Shown here: one piece after another, positions 32,756 through 41,330 of the stretch
Layout of the letters: the number at the start of each line of letters is the position of its first letter
Position numbering within the stretch: position 1 is the first letter of the stretch
Source: Kibdelosporangium philippinense
Lineage (GTDB): Bacteria; Actinomycetota; Actinomycetes; Mycobacteriales; Pseudonocardiaceae
Direction of reading: 5' to 3'
NCBI RefSeq assembly: GCF_021390435.2
Contig: NZ_JAJVCN010000002.1
Location: 434,001-498,000, forward strand
Length of the DNA stretch: 64,000 nt
Made by a program: the position numbers and the translations under genes
Notes under the pieces: model-generated
The model's database searches: none
What the model was told of the DNA's origin: nothing
What the model saw: only the letters and a program-made list of their open reading frames with translations

Positions 32756-34045
32756 ATGCCGGCCATCGTGGTCATCGGCGCCCAATGGGGCGACGAAGGT
32801 AAAGGCAAGGCAACCGACCTGTTCGGTGACCGCGTCCAGTGGGTCGTCCGCTACCAAGGCGGCAACAACGCAGGGCACACCGTGGTTCTTCCCGACGGGC
32901 AGAACTTCGCGCTGCACCTGATCCCCTCAGGCATCCTCAGCCCGAACGTCAACAACGTGATCGGCAACGGGGTCGTTGTGGATCCGGGTGTGCTGCTCGA
33001 CGAGCTCTCCGGGCTGGAGAACCGCGGTGTGGACACCAGCAGGCTGCTGATCTCCGCGGACGCGCACTTGATCATGCCGTATCACGTGGCCATCGATAAG
33101 GTCACCGAGCGGTACCTGGGCAAGGCCAAGATCGGCACGACCGGCCGGGGCATCGGGCCGTGCTACCAGGACAAGGTCGCCAGGGTCGGCGTGCGGGTGC
33201 AGGACCTGCTCGACGAGAAGATCATGCGCCAGAAGGTCGACGCGGCACTGGACTTCAAGAACCAGGTGCTGGTCAAGGTCTACAACCACCGTGCGCTTGA
33301 CCCGAACCAGGTCGTGGACACCGTCCTTGAGCAGGGCAGCAAGTTCCTCAGCCGGATCGCCGACACGCGTCTGCTGCTCAACCAGGCGCTTGAGCGTGGC
33401 GAGAACGTGCTGCTGGAGGGCTCGCAGGGCACCCTGCTGGACGTCGACCACGGCACGTACCCGTTCGTCACGTCCTCGAACCCGACTTCCGGTGGCGCCA
33501 GCGCGGGTTCGGGCATCGGCCCGACCCGGATCACGACCGTGATCGGCATCCTGAAGGCGTACACCACGCGCGTCGGCTCCGGGCCGTTCCCGACCGAACT
33601 GACCGACGAGGTGGGCGAGAACCTGCGCAAGCAGGGCGGCGAATTCGGTGTCACCACCGGACGTTCGCGGCGCACCGGCTGGTTCGACGCGGTCATCGCG
33701 CGTTACGCGCAGCGGGTCAACGGCATCACCGACTACTTCCTCACCAAGTTGGACATTCTGTCTGGTTTGGACACTGTGCCGATCTGTGTCGGGTACGAAG
33801 TGGATGGCCGACGGCTCGATGACATGCCGATGACGCAGACCGACGTGCACCACGCCATCCCGGTGTACGAGGAGATGCCGGGTTGGTGGGAGGACATCAG
33901 CGAATGCCGGCAGTTCGAGGAACTCCCGGCAAACGCGCGCGCCTACGTCGAGCGGTTGGAAGAGCTGTCGGGCGCCAGGGTTTCGGCGATCGGCGTCGGC
34001 CCCGGCCGCGACCAGACGATCGTCCGCCACGAAATGGTGCGCTGA
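32756..34045 (+). CDS. purA: Adenylosuccinate synthetase
   Basis: A 429-residue GTP-dependent adenylosuccinate synthetase, joining IMP and aspartate in AMP synthesis. Motifs are GDEGKGK (residues ~12-18, phosphate loop), NNAGHT, GTTGRGIGPCYQDK (IMP site), EGSQGTLLDVDHGTYPFVTSS-type segment (split: SQGTLLDVDHGTYPF), TGRSRRTGWFD and KLDILSGLD. The length is standard. CTGGAG lies 6 nt before the ATG. A likely -10 TAGTCT (32705-32710) gives a leader of about 40 nt. purD and purB lie elsewhere in the same window, not in one operon. Confidence 0.98.
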   Translation: MPAIVVIGAQWGDEGKGKATDLFGDRVQWVVRYQGGNNAGHTVVLPDGQNFALHLIPSGILSPNVNNVIGNGVVVDPGVLLDELSGLENRGVDTSRLLISADAHLIMPYHVAIDKVTERYLGKAKIGTTGRGIGPCYQDKVARVGVRVQDLLDEKIMRQKVDAALDFKNQVLVKVYNHRALDPNQVVDTVLEQGSKFLSRIADTRLLLNQALERGENVLLEGSQGTLLDVDHGTYPFVTSSNPTSGGASAGSGIGPTRITTVIGILKAYTTRVGSGPFPTELTDEVGENLRKQGGEFGVTTGRSRRTGWFDAVIARYAQRVNGITDYFLTKLDILSGLDTVPICVGYEVDGRRLDDMPMTQTDVHHAIPVYEEMPGWWEDISECRQFEELPANARAYVERLEELSGARVSAIGVGPGRDQTIVRHEMVR

Positions 34046-34110
34046 CAAGGCACGTTCACCATCTGGGAAGCGTTGACCACCGGCTGACCGGCTGAGAACA
34101 CTCGGAGCCC

Positions 34111-34923
34111 ATGAGCTCCGTCGTGATCCAGCCGGTGGCCGCCCAACCCGTTGCGGCGCCGCCGAAGAAGCGGCGCCGCAAAGTCCCTGACCTCCGCAGG
34201 TGGATCAGTCCACTTGCGATAGTCGTACTCTGGCAGCTGGCCAGCGGTACCGGCGTGCTGCCGCCGGACAAACTCAGCTCGCCGTGGACGGTCCTGCAGT
34301 CGGCCGTCGAACTGGCGCAATCGGGCGAACTGGGCGAAGCGTTCGTCGTCTCGTTGCGCCGCGTGGCCATCGGTTTCGTGCTCGGCGCCGTCATCGGCCT
34401 GACCCTCGGTGTGATCTCCGGGCTGTCGAAGTGGGGCCAGGCCCTGGTCGACCCGCCCGTGCAGATGCTGCGCACGCTGCCGTTCCTCGGCCTGATCCCG
34501 TTGTTCATCCTGTGGTTCGGCATCGGCGAGGAACCCAAGATCGCCCTGGTCACGCTGGGTGTCGCGTTTCCCTTGTACCTCAACGTGCATTCCGGCATCC
34601 GGAACACCGAGCCGCAGCTGATCGAGGCGACAACGGCCTTGGGGTTCACCCGGACCGAGCGCCTGTGGCACGTCGTTCTGCCGTCCGCGATCCCGCAAAC
34701 CCTTGTCGGCGTAAGGCAATCGCTGGGTATCGCCTGGCTTTCACTGATCGTCGGTGAACAGGTCAACGCGGACGCGGGCCTCGGTTATCTGATCAACAAC
34801 GCCCGCGACTTCCTGCGTACCGACGTGATCGTGGTCGGCCTTGTCGTGTACGCGATCCTCGGCCTGGTCACGGACGCCTTGGTGCGGCTGCTGGAAAGGA
34901 GGGCGCTGGCATGGCGGGCGTGA
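34111..34923 (+). CDS. ssuC: Sulfonate ABC transporter permease
   Basis: A 270-residue BPD_transp_1 permease of the SsuC/TauC type. About six hydrophobic segments follow a cytoplasmic, Lys/Arg-rich N-terminus (PPKKRRRK). The coupling loop EAATALGFTRTERLWHVVLP-type sequence appears as EATTALGFTRTERLWHVVLP near residue 171, and SSTLGLI-type gating segments are present. It overlaps ssuB by 13 bp. With the following three genes it forms an ssuCBAD operon for uptake and desulfonation of alkanesulfonates, normally used under sulfate limitation. No cysteine/sulfur regulator is next to it. Confidence 0.9.
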   Translation: MSSVVIQPVAAQPVAAPPKKRRRKVPDLRRWISPLAIVVLWQLASGTGVLPPDKLSSPWTVLQSAVELAQSGELGEAFVVSLRRVAIGFVLGAVIGLTLGVISGLSKWGQALVDPPVQMLRTLPFLGLIPLFILWFGIGEEPKIALVTLGVAFPLYLNVHSGIRNTEPQLIEATTALGFTRTERLWHVVLPSAIPQTLVGVRQSLGIAWLSLIVGEQVNADAGLGYLINNARDFLRTDVIVVGLVVYAILGLVTDALVRLLERRALAWRA

Positions 34924-35582
34924 CGGTACGCGGGCTGACCAAGCGCTTCGGTACAAGAACCGTGCTAGACGGGCTGGACCTGGACATCGCGCCGGGCGAG
35001 TTCGTGGCCTTGTTGGGGCACAGCGGTTCCGGCAAATCGACCTTGCTCAGGGTGCTCGCCGGGCTTGACCGTGAAGTCGAGGGTGAAGCGCATGTCGACG
35101 GCACGGTTTCGGTGGCGTTCCAGCAACCTCGGCTGTTGCCGTGGCGCCGGGTCTGGCGAAACATTGTGCTGGGACTGCACAAACCGGACGCTGGGCGCGA
35201 CTTGGCCTTGAAAGCTCTCGATGAGGTGCGCCTCGCCGATCATGCGGACAAGTGGCCGCGGACCTTGTCCGGGGGTGAAGCGCAGCGCGTTTCCCTTGCC
35301 AGAGCATTGGTTCGAGAGCCTGATCTGCTGCTGCTCGACGAGCCGTTCGCAGCGTTGGACGCGTTGACAAGGTTGGCGATGCATCGCCTGGTTCGTGACC
35401 TGTGGCGGGCACATCAGCCTTCGGTCCTGCTGGTGACGCACGACGTGGACGAGGCTTTGCGCCTGGCGCAGCGGCTGCTTGTGTTGTCCGGTGGCCAGAT
35501 CGTCAGTGAGTACGAGCCCGGTCCGGGCGTCCGCCAGCGAATCCTCGCCGACCTTGGAGTGAGTGAGAATGCGACTGCGTAA
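34911..35582 (+). CDS. ssuB: Sulfonate ABC transporter ATP-binding protein
   Basis: A 223-residue ABC ATPase, short like other SsuB/TauB proteins. Walker A GHSGSGKST lies at ~36-44, the Q-loop in VAFQQPRLLPW, signature LSGGEAQRVSLARAL, Walker B LLLLDEPFAALDALT and the H-loop LLVTHDVDEAL. It overlaps ssuC by 13 bp and ssuA by 14 bp, so translation is coupled. It energises uptake through SsuC. Confidence 0.93.
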   Translation: MAGVTVRGLTKRFGTRTVLDGLDLDIAPGEFVALLGHSGSGKSTLLRVLAGLDREVEGEAHVDGTVSVAFQQPRLLPWRRVWRNIVLGLHKPDAGRDLALKALDEVRLADHADKWPRTLSGGEAQRVSLARALVREPDLLLLDEPFAALDALTRLAMHRLVRDLWRAHQPSVLLVTHDVDEALRLAQRLLVLSGGQIVSEYEPGPGVRQRILADLGVSENATA

Positions 35583-36543
35583 CGGAATTCTGGCTATCGC
35601 GCTGTTCGGCTTAGCCGCGTGCGGTCAGGGCACGCCTGTGTCGACCGGGCCGGTTGACCTCGCCAATGTCGTGCTCAAGATCGGCGACCAGAAGGGCGGC
35701 TCAAAGACCTTGCTGACCACGGCAGGGCTGGACAAGACGCCGTACAAGATCGAATGGTCCACGTTCTCATCCGGCCCGCCGCTGCTGGAGGCGGCGTCGG
35801 CTGGTGGGATCGACATCGGCGCGGTCGGCAACACTCCGCCGATCTTCGCGGCCGCGGCCAAGGCGAAGATCGCGATCGTCAGCTCCAGCAAGGGCAACGT
35901 CGAAAGTGACGCGTTGCTGGTGCCGCAGGGGTCGTCGCTGCGCGCGATCGAAGACCTGCGCGGCAAGAGCATCGCGGTGGCCAAGGGCAGTTCGGCGCAC
36001 GGCCAGATCCTGCTGACACTGAAGAAAGCCGGTCTGTCCACTCAGGACGTCAAGCTGAACTTCCTGCAACCGGCCGACGCGTACGCGGCGTTCACACAGA
36101 AGCGCGTCGACGCGTGGGCGATCTGGGATCCGTATACCTCACAGGCGAAACTGGAGGCAGGTGCCCAGGTGCTCACCGACGGCCGCGGGGTTGCCAACGG
36201 CTACACCTTCCAGGTCGCCGGGCAGGCGGCATTGGCCGATCCTGGAAAGAACGCGGCGATCAAGGACTACGTGACCCGGATCGCCAAGGCGCAGAAGTGG
36301 TCGGACGCGCACCGCGAGGACTGGGCAAAGGCATGGGCGGCGGAAACGGGCCTGCCCGTCAACGTGACACTGGCGGCGACCGCGCAAGGACCGGATCTGC
36401 CGGTCCCGTTGGACGACACAGTCATCGGTTCTGAACAGGAACTGACCAACGCCTTCACCGACGACAAGGTCCTGCCGTCCACAGTAGATTTCGCTGGCTT
36501 CGTGGACAAACGCTACGCGGCCGATCTCGGGAGCGTCCAATGA
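35569..36543 (+). CDS. ssuA: Sulfonate ABC transporter substrate-binding lipoprotein
   Basis: A 324-residue lipoprotein (lipobox LAAC, Cys17 or nearby) of the SsuA/TauA/NMT1 family. The binding fold shows LKIGDQKGGSKTLL, the ligand-site segment EWSTFSSGPPLLEA, GGIDIGAVGNTPPIFAAAA and AVAKGSSAHGQILLTLKKAG. GGAG lies 9 nt before the ATG at 35569. A GTG two codons upstream is possible. It overlaps ssuB by 14 bp and ssuD by 4 bp. It should capture alkanesulfonates outside the membrane. Confidence 0.92.
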   Translation: MRLRNGILAIALFGLAACGQGTPVSTGPVDLANVVLKIGDQKGGSKTLLTTAGLDKTPYKIEWSTFSSGPPLLEAASAGGIDIGAVGNTPPIFAAAAKAKIAIVSSSKGNVESDALLVPQGSSLRAIEDLRGKSIAVAKGSSAHGQILLTLKKAGLSTQDVKLNFLQPADAYAAFTQKRVDAWAIWDPYTSQAKLEAGAQVLTDGRGVANGYTFQVAGQAALADPGKNAAIKDYVTRIAKAQKWSDAHREDWAKAWAAETGLPVNVTLAATAQGPDLPVPLDDTVIGSEQELTNAFTDDKVLPSTVDFAGFVDKRYAADLGSVQ

Positions 36544-37661
36544 GCATCACACTGCACTGGTTCCTGCCAACCTCCGGCGACGGCAGGACGATCGTGGAAC
36601 GCTTCCACGCCAACCGTTCCCTCGGCGCGCCAGCGCAACGCCCGGCGGATATCGACTACCTAGCGCAGGTCGCACGCGCTGCCGAACAACTCGGCTTCAC
36701 GGGCGTGCTCACCCCGACCGGGACCTGGTGCGAGGACGCGTGGCTGACGACCGCGGCGCTGATCGCGCACACGTCCCGCCTGAAGTTCCTTGTCGCCTTC
36801 CGGCCCGGTGTCATCTCGCCGACGTTGGCCGCGCAGATGGCGGCCACGTACCAACGGATCTCCAACGGACGGCTCCTGCTCAACGTGGTGACCGGCGGCG
36901 ATGCCATTGAGCAGCAACGATTCGGCGACTGGCACGACCACGACCAGCGCTACGCGCGCACCGCGGAATTCCTGGAGATCGTGCGCGGCGTGTGGTCGGG
37001 CAAGCCGTTCGACTTCGATGGCGCGCACTACCGGGTCGCGGGCGCGACCGTGCTCGCCCCGCCGGATCCCTTGCCAGAGATCTACTTCGGCGGCTCGTCG
37101 GCTGCCGCATTGCCCGTCGCCGCGAAGGCTGCGGACGTGTACCTGACGTGGGGCGAACCGCCAGCCCAGGTCGCGGCGAAGATCGCGGCCGTGCGGGCGT
37201 TGACCGACCGGCCGCTGCGGTTCGGTGTCCGGCTGCACACCATTTCCCGTGACACGTCCGAGGAAGCCTGGGCAGAGGCGGGCAAGCTGTTCGACGCGCT
37301 CGACCCGGCACAGGTCGCCAAGGCCCAAGCGCAGCTGGCCGCGAGTGAATCCGTTGGGCAGCAACGAATGGTCGAGCTGCACAAGGGCGCGCTGGACAAG
37401 GGCGTGCGTGGCCTGGAGATCCACCCAGGCCTGTGGGCGGGCATCGGCTTGGTGCGTGGCGGCGCCGGAACGGCGTTGGTCGGCAGCCATTCCGAGGTCG
37501 CCGACCTGATTGCCGAGTACCACGCGATCGGCATCACCGAGTTCGTCCTGTCCGGCTACCCGCACCTGGAAGAGGCCTACTGGTTCGGCGAAGGCGTGCG
37601 GCCGGAGCTGGCCAGGCGCGGCCTACTCGTCCCTGGCGAGGCGAGCCTCCTCCAGGTCTAG
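36540..37661 (+). CDS. ssuD: Alkanesulfonate monooxygenase, LLM class
   Basis: A 373-residue FMNH2-dependent two-component monooxygenase that releases sulfite and an aldehyde from alkanesulfonates. Typical SsuD segments are LHWFLPTSGDGR, GVLTPTGTWCEDAW with the active-site Cys, FRPGVISPTLAAQMAAT, LLLNVVTGGD, RYARTAEFLEI and YFGGSSAAALPVAA. It closes the ssu operon with a 4-bp overlap. The partner FMN reductase SsuE is not in the window. Its last 39 nt overlap the convergent antiporter gene. Confidence 0.93.
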   Translation: MSITLHWFLPTSGDGRTIVERFHANRSLGAPAQRPADIDYLAQVARAAEQLGFTGVLTPTGTWCEDAWLTTAALIAHTSRLKFLVAFRPGVISPTLAAQMAATYQRISNGRLLLNVVTGGDAIEQQRFGDWHDHDQRYARTAEFLEIVRGVWSGKPFDFDGAHYRVAGATVLAPPDPLPEIYFGGSSAAALPVAAKAADVYLTWGEPPAQVAAKIAAVRALTDRPLRFGVRLHTISRDTSEEAWAEAGKLFDALDPAQVAKAQAQLAASESVGQQRMVELHKGALDKGVRGLEIHPGLWAGIGLVRGGAGTALVGSHSEVADLIAEYHAIGITEFVLSGYPHLEEAYWFGEGVRPELARRGLLVPGEASLLQV

Positions 37662-39197
37662 TTCACGCAGCACCCGGCGGAGGACTTCATCGTCGATCTC
37701 GCGGGCGTCCCGCGCGGCGATGAAGACCTCCCGCTCGGCCTCCACCATCACCCGGCGCAGCCGCCGATGCGCGGCGGCCGGGCTTTCGGTTTCCTGGCGG
37801 CCAAGCCGTTCCCACGCCGCGTTGCCGCGCATCTCGGCCAGGTTGCGCAGCCGTTCCACGATGTAGTCGGGGGCTGCGTGGTCGTTGATCGCTGCGTCGA
37901 GGCGAGTCACCGAGACCTCGGCCGCGCGGTGCTGGACCTGCGCCTCGGCCAGGTTGTCGGACTGCTGCTCGTCTCCGCGTACCCCGAGCTTCCTGATCAG
38001 TACCGGCAACGTGAGACCTTGCAACAACAGCGTGCCGACCGTGATCACGAACGCGCAGAACAAAACCATGTCCCGGCCGGGCATATTCGGCGGAATGGCG
38101 GCAGCGGCGGCCAACGACACGACGCCGCGCATTCCCGCCCACGAGACCACGACCACACCACGCCAACCAGGATCGGCTTCGCGTTCCCTGGTCTTCTTGA
38201 ACATGAACCTGGGCAGATAGGTCGCCGGGAACATCCAGACGAACCGGATCGCGATCGTGACAACCAGCAGGATCGCCGCGGTCAAGCCAATGTGCACAGT
38301 GATCTGCGACGTGATCACCGACGGCAGCTGCAGGCCGATCAGCGCGAACACCAGCGATTCCAGCAACATGTCCACCGACCGCCAGACCGCGGTCTCCTGC
38401 AGCCGGGTCGCGTAACCCGCTCGTGGCGAGTTGTGGCCGAGGTACAAGCCAGCGACGACCACAGCAAGCACACCGGACACGTGAACCGACTCGGCCAGCA
38501 AGTACGTTCCGAACGGCACAAGCATGCCAAGGGCACTTTCCAGCACGCCGTCGCCGATCCGCATCCGAACCCAGTGCACGACGACACCGAGTACGTACCC
38601 GATCACGATCCCGCCAAGCGCGCTGACGATGAACGCGACCACGCTGTTGCCGAACGAGACCGCTGCCGTGCCAGTCGCCGCGGCGACCGCGACCCGGAAC
38701 GCCGTCAGCGCGCTCGCGTCGTTGGCCAGGCTCTCGCCCGCCAGGATCGTCATGGTCCGTCGCGGCAACCCCAGCCTGCGTCCAATGGAGACGGCCGCAA
38801 CAGCGTCTGGAGGCGCCACCACGGCCCCGAGGACGAACGCGGCGGCCAGGGACAGCCCAGGGATGAGCCAGTGCGCCACGAACCCGACCACGGCCATCGT
38901 GGCGAGAACCAGCCCGACCGACAGCAGGCCGATCGGCTTGAGGTTCGCCTTGATGTTCAGATACGAGCTGTCCAGCGCGGCCGAGTACAGCAGCGGCGGC
39001 AGGACCAGCAGCAAGATCAGCTCGGGGTCCATCTCGAACGCGGGCATGCCGGGGATGAACGACACCGCGAGACCCACCGCGACCAGCAGCAAGGGCGCCG
39101 ACCAGTTCAATCGTCGCGCCAGCGTGGCGACTGCGAGCGAACCCGCCAGCAGCAGGAGCAAGTCAGTTCCGTGCAAGTTCTCACCCCCGGGTGTCAT
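37623..39197 (-). CDS. Na+/H+ antiporter, CPA1 family
   Basis: A 524-residue sodium/proton exchanger. About twelve hydrophobic segments span residues ~8-400. Key motifs are LLLVLPPLLYSAALD, the VVAPPDAVAAVSI region and the ion-binding GESLANDASALTAF with the ND pair, plus VVVSWAGMRGVVSLAAAAAIP. The cytoplasmic tail of ~125 residues is helical and highly charged (ERLRNLAEMRGN, RVMVEAEREVFIAARDAREIDDEVLRRVLRELD-like, ending EARLARDE). It should exchange Na+ or Li+ for protons in pH homeostasis. The ATG at 39197 is used. A TTG at 39176 nearer the first helix is possible. Confidence 0.92.
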   Translation of the reverse strand: MTPGGENLHGTDLLLLLAGSLAVATLARRLNWSAPLLLVAVGLAVSFIPGMPAFEMDPELILLLVLPPLLYSAALDSSYLNIKANLKPIGLLSVGLVLATMAVVGFVAHWLIPGLSLAAAFVLGAVVAPPDAVAAVSIGRRLGLPRRTMTILAGESLANDASALTAFRVAVAAATGTAAVSFGNSVVAFIVSALGGIVIGYVLGVVVHWVRMRIGDGVLESALGMLVPFGTYLLAESVHVSGVLAVVVAGLYLGHNSPRAGYATRLQETAVWRSVDMLLESLVFALIGLQLPSVITSQITVHIGLTAAILLVVTIAIRFVWMFPATYLPRFMFKKTREREADPGWRGVVVVSWAGMRGVVSLAAAAAIPPNMPGRDMVLFCAFVITVGTLLLQGLTLPVLIRKLGVRGDEQQSDNLAEAQVQHRAAEVSVTRLDAAINDHAAPDYIVERLRNLAEMRGNAAWERLGRQETESPAAAHRRLRRVMVEAEREVFIAARDAREIDDEVLRRVLRELDLEEARLARDE

Positions 39198-39225
39198 TCC
39201 GGTCCATCCAGCGTTGAATCTCACC

Positions 39226-39486
39226 ATGAGCTGTACGCACGTTGCCGAACTGCCGCCCGAACCCGAGGTCGACTGCGTCTCCGGCTGCGCCGAGTGCATC
39301 GAACTCGGCGAGACGGGCTGGGTCCACCTCCGCAAATGCCTGACCTGCGGGCACGTAGCCTGCTGCGACTCGAGCCCCTACCGGCACGCGACCGGCCACT
39401 TCCACAAAGACGGCCACCCAGTAATGCGCTCGTACGAACCCGGCGAAGCCTGGCGCTGGTGCTACGTAGACAACAAGCTGGTCTAA
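39226..39486 (+). CDS. UBP-type zinc finger protein
   Basis: An 86-residue protein made almost wholly of a UBP-type (ZnF-UBP) zinc finger. Ligand candidates are Cys3/His5, the CVSGCAEC cluster near residues 17-24, CLTCGHVACCDSS near 38-46, and HATGHFHKDGHPV near 54-66. In eukaryotes this fold binds the ubiquitin C-terminus. Bacterial stand-alone versions have no established partner. It is divergent from the antiporter gene over 28 nt. It is followed by the repeat-rich gap. Confidence 0.9.
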   Translation: MSCTHVAELPPEPEVDCVSGCAECIELGETGWVHLRKCLTCGHVACCDSSPYRHATGHFHKDGHPVMRSYEPGEAWRWCYVDNKLV

Positions 39487-39520
39487 CCCCAGAGCCCCCT
39501 CGCGTGTGCACGCGCGTGTT

Positions 39521-39639
39521 CGCGTGTCCACCGGCTCCGTCATGGTGTGTTGAACGCGCGAGCGGCGCACGGGGAGAAGCAACCAGGCTGGAAGCGAGTC
39601 GAGCAGTTTGACACACCGTGACGGAACGGTGGACACGCG
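39521..39639 (+). repeat. Imperfect hairpin element, copy A
   Basis: A ~115-bp element bounded by inverted arms that begin GTGTCCACCG and end CGGTGGACAC. The arms pair as 10 bp, then TCCGTCA with TGACGGA, then GGTGTG with CACACC. The interior contains TTGAACGCGCGAGCGGCGCA and GCGAGTCGAGCAGTTTGA. A second copy lies inverted at 39762-39882 with about 85 percent identity by eye. Confidence 0.85.
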
Positions 39640-39761
39640 CCAGGGCGCTGCAATGCCAGACACCGTCCGGTGGAAGCCCCGACTTTTACGGCCCGGCGAT
39701 ACCGACAGGCCCGGCCCCGTTGCTGGCTTCGCGGTCCAGCCGGGTTGGCTGGGGTGATCTT

Positions 39762-39882
39762 CCGCGTGTCCGCCCCACCGGCACGGCGAGTCAAACTGCT
39801 CGACTCGCTTTCGGCCTGCTTGCTCGCCACCGTGCGCCGCTCGCGCGTTCAACACGCCATGCCGGAGCGGCAGACACGCGCG
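39762..39882 (-). repeat. Imperfect hairpin element, copy B (inverted)
   Basis: The minus-strand copy of the element at 39521-39639. Its arms pair as GTGTC, GCC, CCGGCA with TGCCGG, and GGCG with CGCC. Compared with copy A, three base pairs have changed on both sides of the stem, so pairing is preserved. The interior blocks are almost identical to copy A. Confidence 0.85.
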
Positions 39883-40020
39883 GGCACCCGTCGCTGACTC
39901 CCCGCCTGTTCGCTACCGCTCACGGCGATACGTCATTGTGCTACCGGGTGCACGCCGCACATTCCAGGCCCAACCCTTCATCCCCTCAACCAAGGTCGGC
40001 ACACCGCCCAACCCGCACGC

Positions 40021-40148
40021 AAGGTGGGGTAAACCTTGGGCTCGCACACGGTGGGTATGCTGCCCGAGCTCTCGACCAAGGTGGGGTAAACCTTGGGCTC
40101 GGACACGGTGGGTATGCTGCCCGAGCTCTCGACCAAGGTGGGGTAACC
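40021..40148. repeat. 57-bp tandem direct repeats
   Basis: Units at 40021-40077 and 40078-40134 differ at one base; a third starts at 40135 and diverges after about 12 nt. Each unit contains AAGGTGGGGTAAACCTTGGG, with AAGGT/ACCTT dyad symmetry, and GGGCTCG...CGAGCTC, which could form a hairpin. 57 is a multiple of three, so the array is open in several frames, but a coding role is unlikely. Confidence 0.9.
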
Positions 40149-40177
40149 CTTTGTTTGCATGCGAGGTCGGTTTGGTG

Positions 40178-40205
40178 CCCTACCCCGCACATTGGCGGGG
40201 TAGGG
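40178..40205. terminator. Perfect 11-bp hairpin, GDPD terminator
   Basis: CCCTACCCCGC (40178-40188) and GCGGGGTAGGG (40195-40205) flank a 6-nt loop. It lies 21 nt beyond the GDPD stop on the minus strand and can act in both directions. Confidence 0.85.
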
Positions 40206-40226
40206 CTCTCTCGCGCAGGTGTTGGG

Positions 40227-41330
40227 TTAATGGCCCGTGGCTTTGCGTGCTTCGACTCCGGTGTCCGTGTTGTCCGTGAAGATCCCGTCGATTCCGGTCG
40301 CGAAGAACTTCTCGAACTCGCCGATCGCGTTGCCGTACTCCGCCGCCACCGCGGACGAGCGGAAGTCAGCTGGCAGGAAGCTGTTCTCGTTGCGGAAGGT
40401 GTACGGGACCACCTTCAGGCCCGCCTTGTGCGAGTCACTGACCAATGAGGTCGGCGCCTGCAGGAACCCTGCCGCGTCCCGGGGGATGATCTGGGCCTTC
40501 TCCGGGCCGAGCCAGTCGGCGTACTTCGCGACCTCACGCAGGCCAGCCGGGCTGACGATGTCCGCGTACGTGCGCTTGTCGCCCTTGGCGATGAAGTCGT
40601 AGGGCGCTCCCGTGGCGCTGGTCAGCTGCACCAGCTGGACCCGCAGCGAGCGGTTGAGCGAGACCAGGTTGCTGACCTCGAAGGACTGCACCACGACCTT
40701 GGCCTGTGGCTTGTTCAGACCGTTTCGGTCGAGTGTGCGGATCAGGGCAGGCTCCAGCGGCTTGCCGATCGACTGGAAGTACGTCGGGTGCTTGGTCTCC
40801 GGGGCGATCCCGATGTCCCGCTTGAGCTCCCAGGACAAGCGCTTGGTCAGGTCGATGACCTCCTGGAAGGTCGGCACCTCGAAACGCTTGTTGTAGATCG
40901 TGTTGCGCTGGCGGATGTCCGGGATCCGCTCGGTCGCCCGCAGCGTCTTCAGTTCGGCGAGGGTGAAGTCCTCGGTGAACCAGCCGGTCAGCGGGCTGCC
41001 GTCGATGATCTTGGTGGTCTTGCGGCCGGTGAACTCGGGGTGCGAGGCGACGTCGGTCGTACCGCCGATCTCGTTCTCGTGCCGGGCGACAAGCACGCCG
41101 TCCTTGGTCGACACCAGGTCCGGCTCGATGTAGTCCGCGCCCATCCGGGCGGCAAGCTCGTACGAGGCCAGTGTGTGCTCTGGCCGGTAGCCAGAGGCGC
41201 CGCGGTGGCCGAAGATCAGCGGTTTGGCCTGCTCACCCCCACCGCGCGAGTCCTGGTCCGCGGCCGCCGAGCCCACCAGGGCGACCAGCGCGAACCCCGA
41301 CAACGCCAGTGCGGCGAGTCGCTTACCCAT
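40227..41330 (-). CDS. Secreted glycerophosphodiester phosphodiesterase
   Basis: A 367-residue GDPD, hydrolysing glycerophosphodiesters to glycerol-3-phosphate and an alcohol. A Sec signal peptide (MGKRLAALALSGFALVALVGSAAA) directs export. The mature enzyme has FGHRGASGYRPEHTLASYE with the first catalytic His, YIEPDLV with metal-binding Glu and Asp, and ARHENEIGGTTDV with the second His. Further core segments are TPYTF-like VVPYTFRNEN and GIDGIFTDNTD. AAGGAGG lies 9 nt before the ATG, deciding the start. It resembles GlpQ1-type enzymes used for phosphate scavenging. Confidence 0.95.
   Translation of the reverse strand: MGKRLAALALSGFALVALVGSAAADQDSRGGGEQAKPLIFGHRGASGYRPEHTLASYELAARMGADYIEPDLVSTKDGVLVARHENEIGGTTDVASHPEFTGRKTTKIIDGSPLTGWFTEDFTLAELKTLRATERIPDIRQRNTIYNKRFEVPTFQEVIDLTKRLSWELKRDIGIAPETKHPTYFQSIGKPLEPALIRTLDRNGLNKPQAKVVVQSFEVSNLVSLNRSLRVQLVQLTSATGAPYDFIAKGDKRTYADIVSPAGLREVAKYADWLGPEKAQIIPRDAAGFLQAPTSLVSDSHKAGLKVVPYTFRNENSFLPADFRSSAVAAEYGNAIGEFEKFFATGIDGIFTDNTDTGVEARKATGH

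Larger units (their letters stand above)
39487..40226. other. 740-bp gene-poor, repeat-rich gap
   Basis: No convincing gene lies here. The gap holds two inverted ~115-bp copies of a hairpin element (39521-39639 and 39762-39882), two and a bit tandem 57-bp units (40021-40148), and a strong terminator (40178-40205). Several frames stay open by GC bias alone, with Cys/Arg/Trp-rich translations that look non-natural. About 120 bp between the inverted copies shows nothing I recognise. Confidence 0.7.

Noticed and set aside
34046..34110. Riboswitch or sulfur-control element before ssuC
   Set aside because: The 65-nt gap is too short and shows no conserved aptamer motif.
37767..39611. 614-codon open frame on the plus strand
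   Set aside because: Antisense to the Na+/H+ antiporter. The translation is His/Arg/Gln-rich with no domain pattern.
39521..39882. Insertion sequence with transposase
   Set aside because: The arms look like terminal repeats, but no transposase-like frame or target duplication can be seen. It is listed as a repeat only.
39521..39882. Short conserved peptide encoded by both hairpin copies (VKLLDS...VRRSRVQH)
   Set aside because: The frame is shared by both copies and stays open, but there is no start, ribosome site or extension, and the changes follow stem pairing rather than codon position.
39938..40279. Open frame encoding 19-residue repeats
   Set aside because: It comes from the 57-bp tandem DNA repeat. 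The composition (Trp/Cys/Arg/Pro) and overlap with the GDPD gene end argue against coding.
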